From Phreatobacter aquaticus (lineage in GTDB: Bacteria; Pseudomonadota; Alphaproteobacteria; Rhizobiales; Phreatobacteraceae), in assembly GCF_005160265.1 (NCBI RefSeq), contig NZ_CP039865.1:4240828-4304827 (forward strand): DNA of 64,000 bases. The letters run 5' to 3'. Below the pieces are notes generated by a model, which did no database searches, had not been told where the DNA came from, and worked only from the letters and a program-made list of their open reading frames with translations. Position 1 is the first letter of the stretch, and each line of letters begins with the position of its first letter. Of this stretch, positions 51,751 to 60,503 are shown piece by piece. The translations under genes and the position numbers were made by a program.

Positions 51751-53979
51751 ATGCGCCTTGTCCTCTCCCGAGCCGCCCTGCCCATCCTCATGGTCCTCGG
51801 GCTGGCCCTGCCGGCCCTTGCCCAGGGCGAAGCGACGCGCGCGCCGCTGTCGGTCGCCTGGAAGACCGGCGCCGAGGCAGAGGCGATCGAGCAGCGCATC
51901 GAGGCCCTGCTCGCCCAGATGACGCTCGCCGAAAAGGTCGGCCAGCTGCATCTCACCGGGCGCGGTGATAGTTTCAAACCGGAATGGGTCGCCGAGGGTC
52001 GCACCGGCGTCCTGATGAATTTCACCCAGCCGCGCGAAGTCCGCGCCGTGCAGGCTCAGCTGGCGCGCTCGCGCCTGCGCATTCCCCTGCTGTTCGGCCT
52101 CGATGCCATCAACGGCTTCGCCACCTATTTCCCCCAGCCGCTCGGCCAGGCCGCGACCTTCAACGCGCGCCTGATGGAAGTGTCCGCCTATTGGGCGGCC
52201 CGCGAGGCCCGCGCCGTTGGCGTCAACTGGACCTTCGCGCCCATGGTCGACATCACCCGCGATGCCCGCTGGGGCCGCGTGATGGAAGGCGCCGGCGAGG
52301 ACGTGCATCTCGGCGTGATCTCGGCCGCAGCCCGCGTCGCCGGCTACCACCGCGGCGGTCTCGCCACCTCCGCCAAGCACTTCATCGGTTATGGCGAAGC
52401 CGAGGCCGGGCGCGACTACAACAGCGTCTGGATCCCCCTTTCCAAGCTCTGGGACATCCACATTCCACCGTTCCGGGCGGCGATCGAGGCTGGCGCCTTC
52501 ACCGTCATGACCTCACTTTCGGCGATGAACGGCATCCCCTCCTCGGCCGATCGCGCCATGATGACCGACACGCTGAAGGTCAAGCTCGGCCTGCGCGGGT
52601 TCATCGTCTCCGACTTCGAATCGATCAAGGAGATGCTCGCCCACGGCGTCGGCGCCGACGGACCGGAAGTGGTGCGCAAGGCCATGCTGGCCGGCGTCGA
52701 CGTCGACATGATGGCCGGCCTCTATGACCGCCACCTCGCCGATGAGGTGCGCGCCGGCCGCGTGCCGCAATCCGCCGTCGACGATGCGGTCCGCCGGGTT
52801 CTGCGCGTGAAGTTCCACATGGGCCTGTTCGAGGCCGAGCCAGACCACCCGGCAATGGCGGTTGCACAGCTGGCGCTGCCCGAGGCGCGCGCGGCGGCGC
52901 TCGAGGTCGCCCGCGAGGCGATCATCCTGCTCAAGAACGACCAGATCCTGCCCCTGGGCCGCCAGACGCGGTCGGTGGCGGTTATCGGGGGCCTCGCGAC
53001 CCACCAGGAGGACTGGCAATATAGCGACAATGCCGGCCTGCCGCGGATCCGGCCGGCAACGCTGCCAGCGGAACTCACGCGCTTCCTCGCCCCCAATGTC
53101 CGCGTCACGGCGGAACGCGGCCTTGCCACCCATTGCAGCCTCGCGCCCGGCAATACCGCGGCGGCGCTCCGCGCGGCCCACGCCGCCGACGTGGTCGTCG
53201 TCATGCTGGGTGAGGATTGCGAACAATATGGCGAGGGCACGTCCCGCGCCCATCTCGAACTGCCGGCGCCGCAGAAGGCGCTGCTCGACGAGCTGATCGC
53301 CACCCGCAAGCCGGTCATCGTCATCATGCACACGGCCCGGCCCTTCGTGCTGACAGGCTTCGTCGACCGGGTGAAGGCTGTGCTCCAGACTTTCCACCTC
53401 GGCACGGAGGGGCGCACGGCGCTGGCAGAGGTCATGACGGGTCGGGTCAACCCCTCGGGCAAGCTGCCGATGACCTTCCCGCGCGCCACGGGCCAGGTGC
53501 CGATCTATTACGACCAGTTGCCGACCGGCCGTCCCAGGCTGACCAATGCCCGCTACGAGAGCGGCTATCTCGACGAGAAGATCGAGCCGCTCTTCCCCTT
53601 CGGCTTCGGGCTGACCTATTCGCGCTTCACGCTGGACCGCCTGGCGCTCGACGCTACCAGCCTGCCGCTGACCGGCACCATCGCCGGCACCGTGCGGCTG
53701 GCCAACGGCGCGGGCCCCGCCGGCCAGGAGGTCGTCCAGGTCTATGTCCGCCAGCGGGTCGGCTCGCGCTCCAGGCCGGTCCGGCAGCTCAAGTTCTTCG
53801 AAAAGGTGGCGGTTGCCGCCGGCGGCGAGGCGTCAGTCGCCTTCCGCATTCCCGTCCAGGCGCTCGGCTTCCACGACGACCAGGGCCGCTACTCAGTGGA
53901 GCCGGGCCTTTACGACGTGTTCGTCGGCACGGATTCGCGGGCAAGCCTGACCGCCACGGTGACGGTCACGGCGCCCTGA
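51751..53979 (+). CDS. bglX: Glycoside hydrolase family 3 beta-glucosidase (BglX-like)
   Basis: 742 residues with an N-terminal signal peptide (SRAALPILMVLGLALPALAQ), so periplasmic. GH3 N-domain: MTLAEKVGQLHL, PLLFGLDAINGFATYFPQPLG, KHFIGYGEAEAGRDYN and the nucleophile aspartate in GFIVSDFESI. C-domain with VVVMLGEDCEQYGEGTSRAHLELP, then a fibronectin-III-like tail (GTVRLANGAGPAGQEVVQVYV). It trims beta-glucosides or oligosaccharides. Confidence 0.94.
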   Translation: MRLVLSRAALPILMVLGLALPALAQGEATRAPLSVAWKTGAEAEAIEQRIEALLAQMTLAEKVGQLHLTGRGDSFKPEWVAEGRTGVLMNFTQPREVRAVQAQLARSRLRIPLLFGLDAINGFATYFPQPLGQAATFNARLMEVSAYWAAREARAVGVNWTFAPMVDITRDARWGRVMEGAGEDVHLGVISAAARVAGYHRGGLATSAKHFIGYGEAEAGRDYNSVWIPLSKLWDIHIPPFRAAIEAGAFTVMTSLSAMNGIPSSADRAMMTDTLKVKLGLRGFIVSDFESIKEMLAHGVGADGPEVVRKAMLAGVDVDMMAGLYDRHLADEVRAGRVPQSAVDDAVRRVLRVKFHMGLFEAEPDHPAMAVAQLALPEARAAALEVAREAIILLKNDQILPLGRQTRSVAVIGGLATHQEDWQYSDNAGLPRIRPATLPAELTRFLAPNVRVTAERGLATHCSLAPGNTAAALRAAHAADVVVVMLGEDCEQYGEGTSRAHLELPAPQKALLDELIATRKPVIVIMHTARPFVLTGFVDRVKAVLQTFHLGTEGRTALAEVMTGRVNPSGKLPMTFPRATGQVPIYYDQLPTGRPRLTNARYESGYLDEKIEPLFPFGFGLTYSRFTLDRLALDATSLPLTGTIAGTVRLANGAGPAGQEVVQVYVRQRVGSRSRPVRQLKFFEKVAVAAGGEASVAFRIPVQALGFHDDQGRYSVEPGLYDVFVGTDSRASLTATVTVTAP

Positions 53980-54016
53980 GAGCACCTTCGAGGGGTCACC
54001 GGGAAACACAACAGCT

Positions 54017-54109
54017 CGTCATGACCGGGCTTGTCCCGGTCATCCACGCCTTTCGGTGCCACTCGCCGAAAGGAAGACGTGGATGCCCGCCACGAGGGCG
54101 GGCATGACG
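54017..54109. repeat. Intergenic palindromic repeat (CGTCATGACCGGG type)
   Basis: Nested inverted repeats: CGTCATG/CATGACG at the ends, ATCCACG (54042-54048) with CGTGGAT (54078-54084), and CCTTTCG (54049-54055) with CGAAAGG (54066-54072). Two local hairpins GACCGGGC-ttg-TCCCGGTC and GCCCGCC-acga-GGGCGGGC flank the centre. It is a dispersed REP-like element between the convergent bglX and Anbu genes. Confidence 0.75.
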
Positions 54110-54161
54110 AAGGGAGATGTTCAGCCCAGCCGCTGGCGGGGCAACGTCTCGCCCTGTCCTC

Positions 54162-54917
54162 TCACTTCGCGACGTTGGAGCCGGCATAGGGCGGCGGCGG
54201 AATGTCCATGTGCGCCTTGCGCAGCGCCGCCGACCAGCGCTCGCGCAGGTCGTGGAAATAGGGCTCGCCCGGCTCGATCCGGTAATTGGTCTCCACCCGT
54301 GCCTCGCCGCGCGGCATCACCGCGATGTCGATCGGCATGCCGACGCCGAGATTCGACCGCATGGTCGAATCTATCGAGACGAGCCCGATCTTCAGGGCGT
54401 CGTTCAGGCGGGTGTCGAACTTGATCGCGCGGTCGAGGATCGGCTTGCCATATTTGTGCTCGCCGATCTGCAGATAGGGCGTGTCGACCGTGCATTCGAT
54501 GCAATTGCCGGCGGCATAGATCATGAACAGCCGCAGCCGCCGCCCGGCGATCTCGCCGCCGAACAGGAACGAGGCCTCGAACTTGATGCCGTCCTGTTCC
54601 AGGCCCGGCCCGTCCAGTTCCCGCACCTTGCGGATGGCACGGCCGATCCGCTGCGCCGCCTGGAACATGGTCGGCGCGTTCATGATGGTCTCGACCTCGC
54701 CGGTCTCCTCGTTCGGCAGGCCCTCCTGGAGGAAGCCCAGCACCGACTGGGTGATCGACAGGTTGCCGGCGGATGCCAGCGCCATGGCGCGTTCGCCGGG
54801 CTTTTCGAACACCTGCAGCTTGCGGAAGGTCGATACGTTGTCGAGCCCGGCATTGGTCCGGGTATCGGCAATCATCACGAGGCCGTCGCGCACGAGGATG
54901 CCGCAACAATAGGTCAT
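54162..54917 (-). CDS. Anbu-type proteasome-related protease
   Basis: 251 residues with an Ntn-hydrolase N-terminus MTYCCGILVRDGLVMIADTR: after Met removal T2 would be the nucleophile, as in Anbu (ancestral beta-subunit). TNAGLDNVSTFRKLQVFEKPGERAM and KIGLVSIDSTMRSNLGVGMPIDI are characteristic. Anbu forms ring or lock-washer assemblies; its substrates are unknown. It is encoded back-to-back with a circularly permuted ATP-grasp / alpha-E / transglutaminase operon about 1.1 kb away, the classic association. Confidence 0.92.
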   Translation of the reverse strand: MTYCCGILVRDGLVMIADTRTNAGLDNVSTFRKLQVFEKPGERAMALASAGNLSITQSVLGFLQEGLPNEETGEVETIMNAPTMFQAAQRIGRAIRKVRELDGPGLEQDGIKFEASFLFGGEIAGRRLRLFMIYAAGNCIECTVDTPYLQIGEHKYGKPILDRAIKFDTRLNDALKIGLVSIDSTMRSNLGVGMPIDIAVMPRGEARVETNYRIEPGEPYFHDLRERWSAALRKAHMDIPPPPYAGSNVAK

Positions 54918-54986
54918 CGGGAATCTCCTGGGGGCAAGGGCATAGCCGTCACGGCCGCGATGGGCAATGACGGCGCGCCTGAGCCC

Positions 54987-55202
54987 TCAATAATGCGGCG
55001 GCGGCGGTTCCGGCTGGTTCGTGCTGCCGGCGGCCGCGATGCTCTCGTTGACCTGGTCCTCCAGCCGGCCGAGCTGGCGCTGCAGCCGCTCGATCTCGCG
55101 CCATTGGGCGGTGATCGTCTGGTTCAGGTCCTCGATCACCTGGTCCTGATAGGCGGCGCGCACCTCCAGCGCCTCGAGCCGTTCGGCATCCGTGCCCGCC
55201 AT
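54987..55202 (-). CDS. slyX: SlyX family protein
   Basis: 71 residues, a single coiled coil: ERLEALEVRAAYQDQVIEDLNQTITAQWREIERLQRQLGRLEDQV, ending in PEPPPPHY, the typical SlyX tail. Function is uncertain. Its start overlaps the trhO stop by one base. Confidence 0.93.
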   Translation of the reverse strand: MAGTDAERLEALEVRAAYQDQVIEDLNQTITAQWREIERLQRQLGRLEDQVNESIAAAGSTNQPEPPPPHY

Positions 55203-55957
55203 CAGAATCGCACTCCCGCAGCCGTCTCCGGCACCTCGGCCAGACCATGGCCCAGCGCCACCCGGTCGTCGAACACGAAACAGCCGCCACGCCAGCGGCT
55301 CTGCTCGGCCGGCACCTGTTCGAGATAGGCGAGGATGCCGCCCTTCAGGTGATAGACCTCGGAAAAGCCCTGCGCGAGCATATAGGCGCTGGCCTTCTCG
55401 CAGCGGATGCCGCCGGTGCAGAACATCGCAACCTTGCGGTCGCGCTTTGGGTCCATGGCTTCGGCAACATAGTCCTTGAAAGCGCCGAAGGTGATGGTGC
55501 CGGGATCGCGCGCGCCCTCGAACGTGCCGATCTGGACCTCGAAACTGTTGCGCGTATCGACCAGCACCACGTCGTCCTGCGCGATCAGCGCGTTCCAGTC
55601 GGCGGGCTCCACATAGGTGCCGACGGCCTTGTTCGGGTCGGTCGCGCCGTTGTCGAAGGCGACGATCTCGCGCTTCACCTTCACCTTCAGCCGCTTGAAC
55701 GGCATCTCCGAGGCTTCCGAGAACTTCAGCTCCAGCCGATCAAGACGGCCGGCGAACAAGGGCCCGTGGCGCAGCTCGGCCACGATCATGTCGATCGCCT
55801 CCGGGCGGCCGGCAATCGTGCCGTTGATGCCTTCCGGAGCCAGCAGCAGCGTGCCCTTGATGCAGAGATCCGCGCACAGCGCGGCCAGCGCCGGCTGGAG
55901 GGCACGGGCGTCCGGCAGGGACACGAACTGATAGAGCGCTGCAACCTTGAACGACAT
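55202..55957 (-). CDS. trhO: tRNA uridine(34) hydroxylase, rhodanese-domain protein
   Basis: 251 residues. Acylphosphatase-like N-domain (GTLLLAPEGINGTIAG; EMPFKRLKVKVKREIVA) and a rhodanese domain with VLVDTRNSFEVQIGTFEGA and the active-site loop MFCTGGIRCEKAS (C180). TrhO (YceA) makes 5-hydroxyuridine at the wobble position of tRNAs in an oxygen-dependent way. It starts the trhO-slyX-Anbu minus-strand run. Confidence 0.93.
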   Translation of the reverse strand: MSFKVAALYQFVSLPDARALQPALAALCADLCIKGTLLLAPEGINGTIAGRPEAIDMIVAELRHGPLFAGRLDRLELKFSEASEMPFKRLKVKVKREIVAFDNGATDPNKAVGTYVEPADWNALIAQDDVVLVDTRNSFEVQIGTFEGARDPGTITFGAFKDYVAEAMDPKRDRKVAMFCTGGIRCEKASAYMLAQGFSEVYHLKGGILAYLEQVPAEQSRWRGGCFVFDDRVALGHGLAEVPETAAGVRF

Positions 55958-56108
55958 GGCGCTCCTCTAGCAGCGGGGCCGCCGCGACGAAACCCCGCAG
56001 CCTCTCGTCCGAGACTTTCGTTGCACCTGCGAAAGGCCCCTTCCCTCGCGACACGATTTGCCGTTAGCTTGGCAGCGAAGCAGGCGACTTCTCCGTAAGA
56101 GAGAGGCG

Positions 56109-57569
56109 ATGTTTCTCCTTCCAGAGGGGAACATACTGGCCATGCCAGGCGACAACGGCGTATTCGATGAAATGAGTCTTCCGGACGGGTCCGTCCGGTC
56201 CGCATATGAAACTCTGGCCCAGTGGCTGAAGACCGTGCCGGAAGGCATGCTCGCCACCCGCTCGCGTGAGGCCGAGGCGCTGTTCCGCCGGATCGGCATC
56301 ACCTTCGCCGTCTACGGCGATGCCGAGGCCACTGAACGGCTGATCCCCTTCGACGTCATCCCCCGCGTCATCACACGGCCCGAATGGACGACGCTGTCAG
56401 TCGGCCTGACCCAGCGCGTGCGCGCCATCAACGCCTTCCTCGCCGACATCTATTCCAAGCGCGAAATCCTGCGCGCAGGCGTCGTTCCCGAGGATCTGAT
56501 CTACCGCAATCCGGCGTTCCGGCCGGAAATGAACAACCAGAAGGTGCCCCACGACATCTATGTGATGATCGCCGGCATCGACATCGTGCGCATCGACGCC
56601 GACACGTTTTACGTGCTGGAGGACAATGCCCGCACGCCTTCCGGCGTCTCCTACATGCTGGAAAACCGCGAGGTGATGATCCGACTGTTCCCGGATCTGG
56701 TCGCGCAGCACCGCATCGCGCCTGTCGAGAACTACACAGACGACCTGCTGGCGACGTTGAAATCGGTGGCGCCGACCTCGTCATCCTCCGATCCGACCTG
56801 CGTGCTGCTGACGCCCGGCCTGTTCAACTCGGCCTATTACGAACACACGTTCCTCGCCGACAAGCTCGGCGTCGAGCTGGTCGAAGGCCGCGATCTCTTC
56901 GTCAAGGCCGACGTCGTCTACATGCGCACGACCCAGGGGCCGAAGCGCGTCGACGTCATCTATCGCCGCCTCGACGATGATTTCCTCGATCCCCTGGTCT
57001 TCCGGCCGGATTCGGCGCTCGGCGTGCCCGGCCTCATGTCGGCCTATCACGCAGGCAACGTGACGCTGGCCAATGCGGTCGGCACCGGCGTCGCCGACGA
57101 CAAGGCGGTCTACAGCTACATGCCAGAGATCGTGAAATTCTACCTCGGCGAGGAGCCGGTTCTGAAGAACGTGCCGACCTGGCGCTGCCGCGAGCAGGAG
57201 CACCTCACCTATGTGCTCGACAATCTGAAGGACCTGGTCGTCAAGGAGGTCCACGGTTCGGGCGGATACGGCATGCTGATCGGACCCAAGGCCTCGTCCG
57301 GCGAGATCGAGCTGTTCCGCGAGAAGCTGAAGGTCGACCCGGAGAATTTCATCGCCCAGCCGACGCTGGCGCTGTCCACCTGCCCGACCCTGGTCGAGGA
57401 AGGCATCGCGCCGCGCCATGTCGATCTGAGGCCCTTCGTGCTGACCGGCCGCGACAAGGTGCGCATCGTGCCGGGCGGCCTCACCCGCGTGGCGCTGAAG
57501 GAAGGCTCCCTGGTGGTCAATTCCAGCCAGGGCGGCGGCACCAAGGACACATGGGTGCTCGACCAATGA
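56109..57569 (+). CDS. Circularly permuted ATP-grasp type 2 protein
   Basis: About 486 residues. FDEMSLPDGSVRSAYETLAQWL opens the DUF404-type part. VLEDNARTPSGVSYMLENREVM, LLTPGLFNSAYYEHTFLAD and DLVVKEVHGSGGYGMLIG with GGLTRVALKEGSLVVNSSQGGGTKDTW form the permuted ATP-grasp core. These are predicted peptide-bond-forming ligases. GAGAGG precedes the ATG chosen; MPGDNGVF eleven codons on is possible. First of a three-gene operon with alpha-E and transglutaminase genes. Confidence 0.93.
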   Translation: MFLLPEGNILAMPGDNGVFDEMSLPDGSVRSAYETLAQWLKTVPEGMLATRSREAEALFRRIGITFAVYGDAEATERLIPFDVIPRVITRPEWTTLSVGLTQRVRAINAFLADIYSKREILRAGVVPEDLIYRNPAFRPEMNNQKVPHDIYVMIAGIDIVRIDADTFYVLEDNARTPSGVSYMLENREVMIRLFPDLVAQHRIAPVENYTDDLLATLKSVAPTSSSSDPTCVLLTPGLFNSAYYEHTFLADKLGVELVEGRDLFVKADVVYMRTTQGPKRVDVIYRRLDDDFLDPLVFRPDSALGVPGLMSAYHAGNVTLANAVGTGVADDKAVYSYMPEIVKFYLGEEPVLKNVPTWRCREQEHLTYVLDNLKDLVVKEVHGSGGYGMLIGPKASSGEIELFREKLKVDPENFIAQPTLALSTCPTLVEEGIAPRHVDLRPFVLTGRDKVRIVPGGLTRVALKEGSLVVNSSQGGGTKDTWVLDQ

Positions 57570-57601
57570 ATGCCGGCGCTGGATTTCTGAAGGTCTGATC
57601 G

Positions 57602-58543
57602 ATGCTTTCGCGCACCGCCGACAACCTGTTCTGGCTCGCTCGCTATGTCGAGCGCGCGGAATATCTCGCCAGGATCATCGAGGCCTCCATCCGCCTCGCG
57701 AACCTTCCCTCGGCCTATGCCGGATCCTCCAACGAATGGGAATCCGCGGTCGCCACTGCCGGCTGCGCCCAGCTGTTCTACCAGGTGCATGAGAAGGCGA
57801 CGCGCGAGAGCGTGATCGACTTTCTGGCCTTCTCGCCCGACAACCCCTCTTCCATCCGCTCCTGTTTCGAGGTGGCGCGCACCAATGCGCGCTCGGTGCG
57901 CACGGCGCTGACCACGGAAATGTGGGATGCGATCAACTCGGCCTGGCTGGAGCTCGGCAAGTATCGGGGACGGTCGCTGTCCTCCGACGAGCTCGGCGGG
58001 TTCCTGTCCTTCGTCAAGGAAACCGGCCTGCGCTTCGACGGCTCGGCCTACCGGACCATGCTGCGCTCGGACGGCTACTGGTTCTCGCGTCTCGGCGTGA
58101 TGATCGAGCGGGCCGACAACACCGCCCGCATCCTCGACGTGAAATACCATGTGCTGCTGCCGGACGCCGAGCATATCGGCGGCTCGCTCGACTATTTCCA
58201 ATGGTCGGCGATCCTGCGCGCGGTCTCGGCGCTGACCGCCTATCACTGGGTCTACAAGGAGAGCCTGAAGCCCTGGCTGGTGGCCGATCTCCTGATCCTC
58301 AACGACCAGATGCCGCGCTCGCTCGCCGCCTGCTACGAAAGCATCGTGCGCAATCTGGACTCGTTGTCGCTCGCCTATGGCCGCCAGGGCCCGGCGCAGC
58401 GCGCCGGCCGCTCGATCCGCGCCAAGCTCGAGAATGCCCGTATCGACGACATCTTCCAGTCGGGGCTGCACGAGTTCGTGTCCGACTTCATCTCTGAGAA
58501 CAATCAGCTCGGCGCCGCCATCACCCAGCAATATCTGACCTGA
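57602..58543 (+). CDS. Alpha-E domain protein
   Basis: 313 residues, all-helical: MLSRTADNLFWLARYVERAEYLARII (invariant N-terminus), SSNEWESAV, NARSVRTALTTEMWDAIN and GVMIERADNTARILDVKYH. Alpha-E proteins always travel with circularly permuted ATP-grasp genes, and their conserved E/R residues suggest an enzymatic or binding role in the same pathway. Gap to the ATP-grasp gene is 32 bases. Confidence 0.94.
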   Translation: MLSRTADNLFWLARYVERAEYLARIIEASIRLANLPSAYAGSSNEWESAVATAGCAQLFYQVHEKATRESVIDFLAFSPDNPSSIRSCFEVARTNARSVRTALTTEMWDAINSAWLELGKYRGRSLSSDELGGFLSFVKETGLRFDGSAYRTMLRSDGYWFSRLGVMIERADNTARILDVKYHVLLPDAEHIGGSLDYFQWSAILRAVSALTAYHWVYKESLKPWLVADLLILNDQMPRSLAACYESIVRNLDSLSLAYGRQGPAQRAGRSIRAKLENARIDDIFQSGLHEFVSDFISENNQLGAAITQQYLT

Positions 58544-58585
58544 GGACCGACCCAACAGTCCCAGGACGCGCCCAGAGGCCCGACC

Positions 58586-59419
58586 ATGCGTATCCGCGTC
58601 GCCCACCAGACCACCTACAGCTACCTGGTGCCGGCCACATCGGTGATCCAGACGCTGCGCCTGACGCCGCGCAATTTCGAGGGTCAGCACGTCAGTCACT
58701 GGCGGATCGACGTCGATCAGGACTGCCGGCTTGACGCCCATGAGGACGCCTTCGGCAACATCACCCACACCTTCACCGCGACCGGCCCGGTGAGCCAGCT
58801 GACCGTCAGCGTCGACGGCCTGGTCGAGACCACCGACACCGCCGGCATCGTGCGCGGCTCGGTCGAGCGTTTCCCGCCGGGCATGTTCCTGCGCGGCACC
58901 GACCTCACCCATGCCGATCCGGCGATCGCGGCCTATGCGGCGGCCAGGCGTGCCGAGGCCGGCGATGACCGGCTGGCGATCTGCCACGCGCTGATGGACG
59001 GGCTCGGCGAGGACGTGCTGTTCGACACCGATCCCACCCATGCCGCGACCACGGCGGCGGAAGCCTTCGCCCTGAAGCGCGGCGTCTGCCAGGACTTCGC
59101 CCACATCTTCATCGCGGCCGCGCGCCATCTCGGCATCCCCGCCCGCTATGTCGGCGGCTATTATTTCCGCGAGGACGGCACCGTCGACCAGGATGCCGGC
59201 CACGCCTGGGCCGAGGCCCATGTCGAGGGACTGGGCTGGGTCGGCTTCGACGCCGCCAACAAGACCTGCCCGACGGAGGCCCATGTGCGGATTGCCGCCG
59301 GCCTCGACTATCTGAGTGCGGCCCCCGTGCGCGGCACGCGCTATGGCGGCGACGGCGAGCATCTGACCGTCAAGGTCCGGGTGGACCAGCACCACCGGCA
59401 GGTGCAGACGCAGCAGTAG
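58586..59419 (+). CDS. Transglutaminase-like cysteine protease with N-terminal bacterial TG domain
   Basis: 277 residues. The N-terminal beta domain starts MRIRVAHQTTYSY and includes LRLTPRNFEGQHVSHWRIDVD. The catalytic domain has C168 (KRGVCQDFAHIF), H206 (DAGHAWAEAHV) and D222 (GFDAANKTCP). Third gene of the ATP-grasp/alpha-E operon; it could hydrolyse or transfer the peptide conjugate made by the ligase. Confidence 0.93.
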   Translation: MRIRVAHQTTYSYLVPATSVIQTLRLTPRNFEGQHVSHWRIDVDQDCRLDAHEDAFGNITHTFTATGPVSQLTVSVDGLVETTDTAGIVRGSVERFPPGMFLRGTDLTHADPAIAAYAAARRAEAGDDRLAICHALMDGLGEDVLFDTDPTHAATTAAEAFALKRGVCQDFAHIFIAAARHLGIPARYVGGYYFREDGTVDQDAGHAWAEAHVEGLGWVGFDAANKTCPTEAHVRIAAGLDYLSAAPVRGTRYGGDGEHLTVKVRVDQHHRQVQTQQ

Positions 59420-59532
59420 AGGGCGCGGCTCAGGCCGCCGTTCGAGCGCCCTCACCCACCTGTGCACGCCCTCCCCCTTGCCGGTTGCGCGCCCTGCCGC
59501 TAGGTCGGGTCGCGCGCACCCCGGAGAGAGCC

Positions 59533-60297
59533 ATGACCACCACCGTCACCGCCGCCATCCTCGTCATTGGCGACGAGATCCTCTCCGGCCGGACCAAGGA
59601 CAAGAACATCGGCTATATCGCCGAATATCTCACCGCCATCGGCATCGACACCAAGGAAGTCCGCGTCGTGCCCGACGAGGAGGACGAGATCGTCCCCGCG
59701 CTGAACACGCTGCGCGCCAAATACAACTATGTCTTCACCACCGGCGGCATCGGCCCGACCCATGACGACATCACCGCCGACTGCATCGCCAAGGCCTTCG
59801 GCGTGTCGATCGACGTCGATCCGCGCGCCCGCGCCCTGCTCTTGGAGCGCATCGCGGAAAAGGACCTGAACGAGGCGCGCCTGCGCATGGCCCGCATCCC
59901 GGCCGGCGCCGAACTGGTCGACAACCCGATCTCCAAGGCCCCGGGCTTCATGATCGGCAATGTCATCACCATGGCGGGCGTGCCCTCCATCATGCAGGCC
60001 ATGCTCGACGCGGTGACGCCGAAGCTCAAGACCGGCACGAAGATGATCCAGGTCACCATCGAGGCCGCCGGCATGAAGGAAGGCGATATCGGCACCGAAT
60101 ATGGCGCCATCGCCAAGGCCCATCCCGGCGTCATCATGGGTTCCTATCCCATGATGAACGAGACCGGCTTCTTCACCAGGCTGGTGCTGCGCGCCAAGGA
60201 CCCGGCCCTGCTCGGCCCCGCGGAAGCAGCCGTCGTCGCCATGGTGGAGCGCGCCAAGCCCGCAACATCCGAGATCAAGATCACGCGGGGAGCCTGA
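59533..60297 (+). CDS. Molybdopterin-binding domain protein (CinA N-terminal/MoaB-like)
   Basis: 254 residues. The MoCF-type fold shows ILVIGDEILSGRTKDKN, NYVFTTGGIGPTHDDITADCIAKAF and APGFMIGNVITMAGVPSIM. It corresponds to CinA without the C-terminal nicotinamide-mononucleotide deamidase domain, a common stand-alone form in Hyphomicrobiales. Possible roles are nucleotide pyrophosphatase or cofactor binding. A GGAGAGAG ribosome site precedes the ATG. Confidence 0.9.
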   Translation: MTTTVTAAILVIGDEILSGRTKDKNIGYIAEYLTAIGIDTKEVRVVPDEEDEIVPALNTLRAKYNYVFTTGGIGPTHDDITADCIAKAFGVSIDVDPRARALLLERIAEKDLNEARLRMARIPAGAELVDNPISKAPGFMIGNVITMAGVPSIMQAMLDAVTPKLKTGTKMIQVTIEAAGMKEGDIGTEYGAIAKAHPGVIMGSYPMMNETGFFTRLVLRAKDPALLGPAEAAVVAMVERAKPATSEIKITRGA

Positions 60298-60365
60298 TCA
60301 GCCGGCGCAACATGTTGCAACGCGGCAACAGGGCACCGCCAACACGCTTTGTATTACCATTTGTT

Positions 60366-60379
60366 TTGATGTAGATCAG
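60366..60379. promoter_or_regulatory. FNR/FixK-type box upstream of ompW
   Basis: TTGAT-GTAG-ATCAG matches the TTGATnnnnATCAA anaerobox at nine of ten defined positions. It lies 125 bases before the ompW ATG. In E. coli ompW is FNR-controlled, which makes oxygen control plausible here too. A 12-base palindrome GCAACATGTTGC sits further upstream at 60307-60318. Confidence 0.5.
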
Positions 60380-60503
60380 TCCGAATCCGCGTTACAAGGA
60401 TCACCTTCCCCCGGCCTGAACGACCCTGGTCAACATTGTCCCCCCGACGATGGCGCGCCCTGCGCATGACCTGATCCCGACCTTGAATCCCATTGGGGGC
60501 ACC

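Noticed and set aside
57209-59467. Open frame of about 750 codons on the minus strand
   Set aside because: It runs antisense through the ATP-grasp, alpha-E and transglutaminase genes, which have clear families; the antisense product is Arg/Gly/Ala-rich with no domain. High-GC shadow.
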